A DNA stretch of 44,021 nucleotides from Shewanella profunda (lineage in GTDB: Bacteria > Pseudomonadota > Gammaproteobacteria > Enterobacterales > Shewanellaceae): contig NZ_JAKILG010000040.1 of NCBI RefSeq assembly GCF_023283765.1, forward strand, positions 1-44,021, written 5' to 3'. Made by a program: the position numbers and the translations under genes. Below the pieces are notes generated by a model. It was not told the origin of the DNA. It made no database searches and worked only from the letters and a program-made list of their open reading frames with translations. Position 1 is the first letter of the stretch; every line of letters begins with the position of its first letter. Shown piece after piece: positions 43,029 through 44,021 of the stretch.

Positions 43029-43145
43029 ATGGAACACAACCATGACAAAGGATTTCCAATGAAATACGTAGAAACCACGCAATATTATTTGTTCAAAACA
43101 GCTCTGCAGCCCAGACCAATCCTCAAAAAAAGCAAATTCCTATAG
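43029..43145 (+). CDS. doubtful 38-residue ORF
   Basis: A small ORF starting MEHNHDKGFPMKYVETTQYY. AAGGTG lies 2 bases before the first ATG and AAAGGATTTCC before an internal in-frame ATG at 43059. The sequence has no recognisable family. It may be chance, a truncated gene or a small cassette ORF. Confidence 0.25.
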   Translation: MEHNHDKGFPMKYVETTQYYLFKTALQPRPILKKSKFL

Positions 43146-43185
43146 CATGAAGCATACCAATTAATCTGGACAAGGCATCGGCCAA

Positions 43186-43245
43186 GTCCAACAAGCGATT
43201 TATGCCCTGCAAACAACGCAGCGCATAAATACTAAGACGTTAAGT
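43186..43245 (+). other. attC-like stem-loop directly upstream of the restriction gene
   Basis: GTCCAAC (43186-43192) fits the left attC box RYYYAAC, and GTTAAGT (43239-43245) fits the right box GTTRRRY. Between them is a stem of ATTTATGC (43198-43205) / GCATAAAT (43223-43230) with an inner CTGC/GCAG. Total length is 60 bp, at the small end for attC sites. The two end boxes pair poorly with each other, so it may be coincidence. Confidence 0.35.
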
Positions 43246-43269
43246 TGAAGGGTATATTTGGAGGTGCCT

Positions 43270-44021
43270 TTGAGTACAGTAGAGTTAGAACATAAACCTG
43301 ATTGGGAGCAACTGGAACATCTTGTTGTCGCTATTCAAAAACAGCTCTCCCCTGACGCAAAAGTTAGTCACAACGTCAAACTCGAAGGAGTTGATAGTGA
43401 AGTGCAGAGACAAATTGATGTTTTAGTTGAACAGAATATAGGTCAATACAGCATGCGTATTGTTATTGACTGCAAAGACTATTCCAAACCTATAGATGTT
43501 AAGGGAGTAGAAGAATTTAATGGTTTAGTTCAAGATGTAAGGGCTCATAAAGGTGCTCTAGTATGTCCATCTGGCTTTACTAAAGCGGCAAAAAAGAGAG
43601 CTAAAAAATTACAGATTGATTTGTATAGCCCCGTCGATACTTCTCCTCATAAGTGGCAAGCGCATGTATCTATCCCTGTATTATGCGACTTTAGAAATGT
43701 TTTCATGGCTTTTGGGATAAGTACGAAGACGCATTTGCCAATGCTTTTATCCGAAAAATTTTATGACCAAATGGTATTTGATGCCGAAGGCAATGAGATC
43801 GGTACTACTCACGAAGTTGCAGGGCAGAAATGGGACGAGGGGCTTTTACCTGATGACCCCGGTGAGCATTTAGACATTTCGATATTTGGTGATTCGAAAA
43901 TATTTATTGAGAGGCTGTTCATAATTCTGTGTCAGGTTAATTTCACAGATCGATATGGTTTTCTAAGCGCCCCTCAAAATGGATTGAGAGCTGTGATAGC
44001 GTCAAATTCCAATTTTGGATG
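43270..44021 (+). CDS. Mrr-like restriction endonuclease, partial (3' end outside window)
   Basis: 250 codons are visible, starting at a TTG with GGAGGTG immediately upstream, and continuing past the end of the window. The N-terminal PD-(D/E)XK nuclease domain is clear: D50 in RQIDVLVEQN, then D67-C-K69 in RIVIDCKDYS, followed by VKGVEEFNGLVQDV and the Mrr-type CPSGFTKAAKKRAK segment near residues 98-111. Such proteins cut foreign or modified DNA; the specificity is not readable. The domain after about residue 125 (from ISIPVLCDF) is unassigned. Its position after a stretch of unstable-looking sequence suggests a defence gene in an island or cassette. Confidence 0.82.
   Translation, partial: MSTVELEHKPDWEQLEHLVVAIQKQLSPDAKVSHNVKLEGVDSEVQRQIDVLVEQNIGQYSMRIVIDCKDYSKPIDVKGVEEFNGLVQDVRAHKGALVCPSGFTKAAKKRAKKLQIDLYSPVDTSPHKWQAHVSIPVLCDFRNVFMAFGISTKTHLPMLLSEKFYDQMVFDAEGNEIGTTHEVAGQKWDEGLLPDDPGEHLDISIFGDSKIFIERLFIILCQVNFTDRYGFLSAPQNGLRAVIASNSNFG

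Larger units (their letters stand above)
42461..43269. other. about 800 bp of largely non-coding accessory sequence
   Basis: There is no convincing protein gene. In order it carries: a LexA-type box (42668), an 18-bp GC palindrome (42814), a second partial copy of its core (42918), a stem-loop TAAGC / GCTTA with inner CCGC/GCGG (42954-42975), a doubtful 38-codon ORF (43029), and an attC-like hairpin (43186). Then comes the ribosome site of the restriction gene. It contrasts with the compact gene spacing elsewhere. Confidence 0.6.

Overview
The window reads as chromosomal DNA of a Shewanella-like gammaproteobacterium of moderate GC. This rests on close protein similarity to Escherichia coli housekeeping genes combined with a Shewanella-type gene order (mfd-lolCDE, suhB, trmJ-cysE-iscRSUA-hscBA-fdx-rimK, ndk, ibpA, ilvIH). 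It is a judgement from recalled family and synteny knowledge, because no search could be run.

Layout. Bases 1-268 are the end of an IS3-family (IS911-like) insertion sequence, whose tip lies 9 bp from the stop of a DUF938 methyltransferase gene. Next come a LysR regulator divergent from the frmA-frmB formaldehyde detoxification pair, a lipoprotein of unknown function, sdaA (serine deaminase), nagZ and ycfP. A candidate small RNA (about 8882-8999) precedes acylphosphatase. Envelope and DNA-repair genes follow: csiV and mfd, which overlap by one base, a PilZ-like gene, and the lolCDE lipoprotein-release operon. suhB, trmJ and cysE lead into the Isc iron-sulfur cluster operon, which is headed by two abutting IscR boxes. 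rimK and a detached iscX follow. After these come a 55-residue membrane peptide gene with a perfect FNR/EtrA box, ndk, ibpA with a sigma-32 promoter and a ROSE-type RNA thermometer, ilvIH (reverse), and a Bcr/CflA exporter (reverse). A large lipoprotein of the choice-of-anchor I/alkaline-phosphatase-like type sits behind a three-repeat Pho box. A MocR regulator diverges from a LysE-family exporter broken by a frameshift. Then come a SulP transporter, a small membrane protein, trhO and an unknown gene.

The last 1.6 kb looks like the edge of an accessory region. About 800 bp without a convincing gene carries a LexA-like box, two copies of a GC-rich palindrome core and a hairpin with attC-like end boxes. 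It is followed by the first 250 codons of an Mrr-like restriction endonuclease that runs out of the window.

Most of the window is conserved core genome. The parts least explained by known annotation are the structured transcript before acyP, the FNR-linked micro-membrane protein, the Pho-box lipoprotein and the attC-like/restriction edge. I saw no tRNA, rRNA or CRISPR array.
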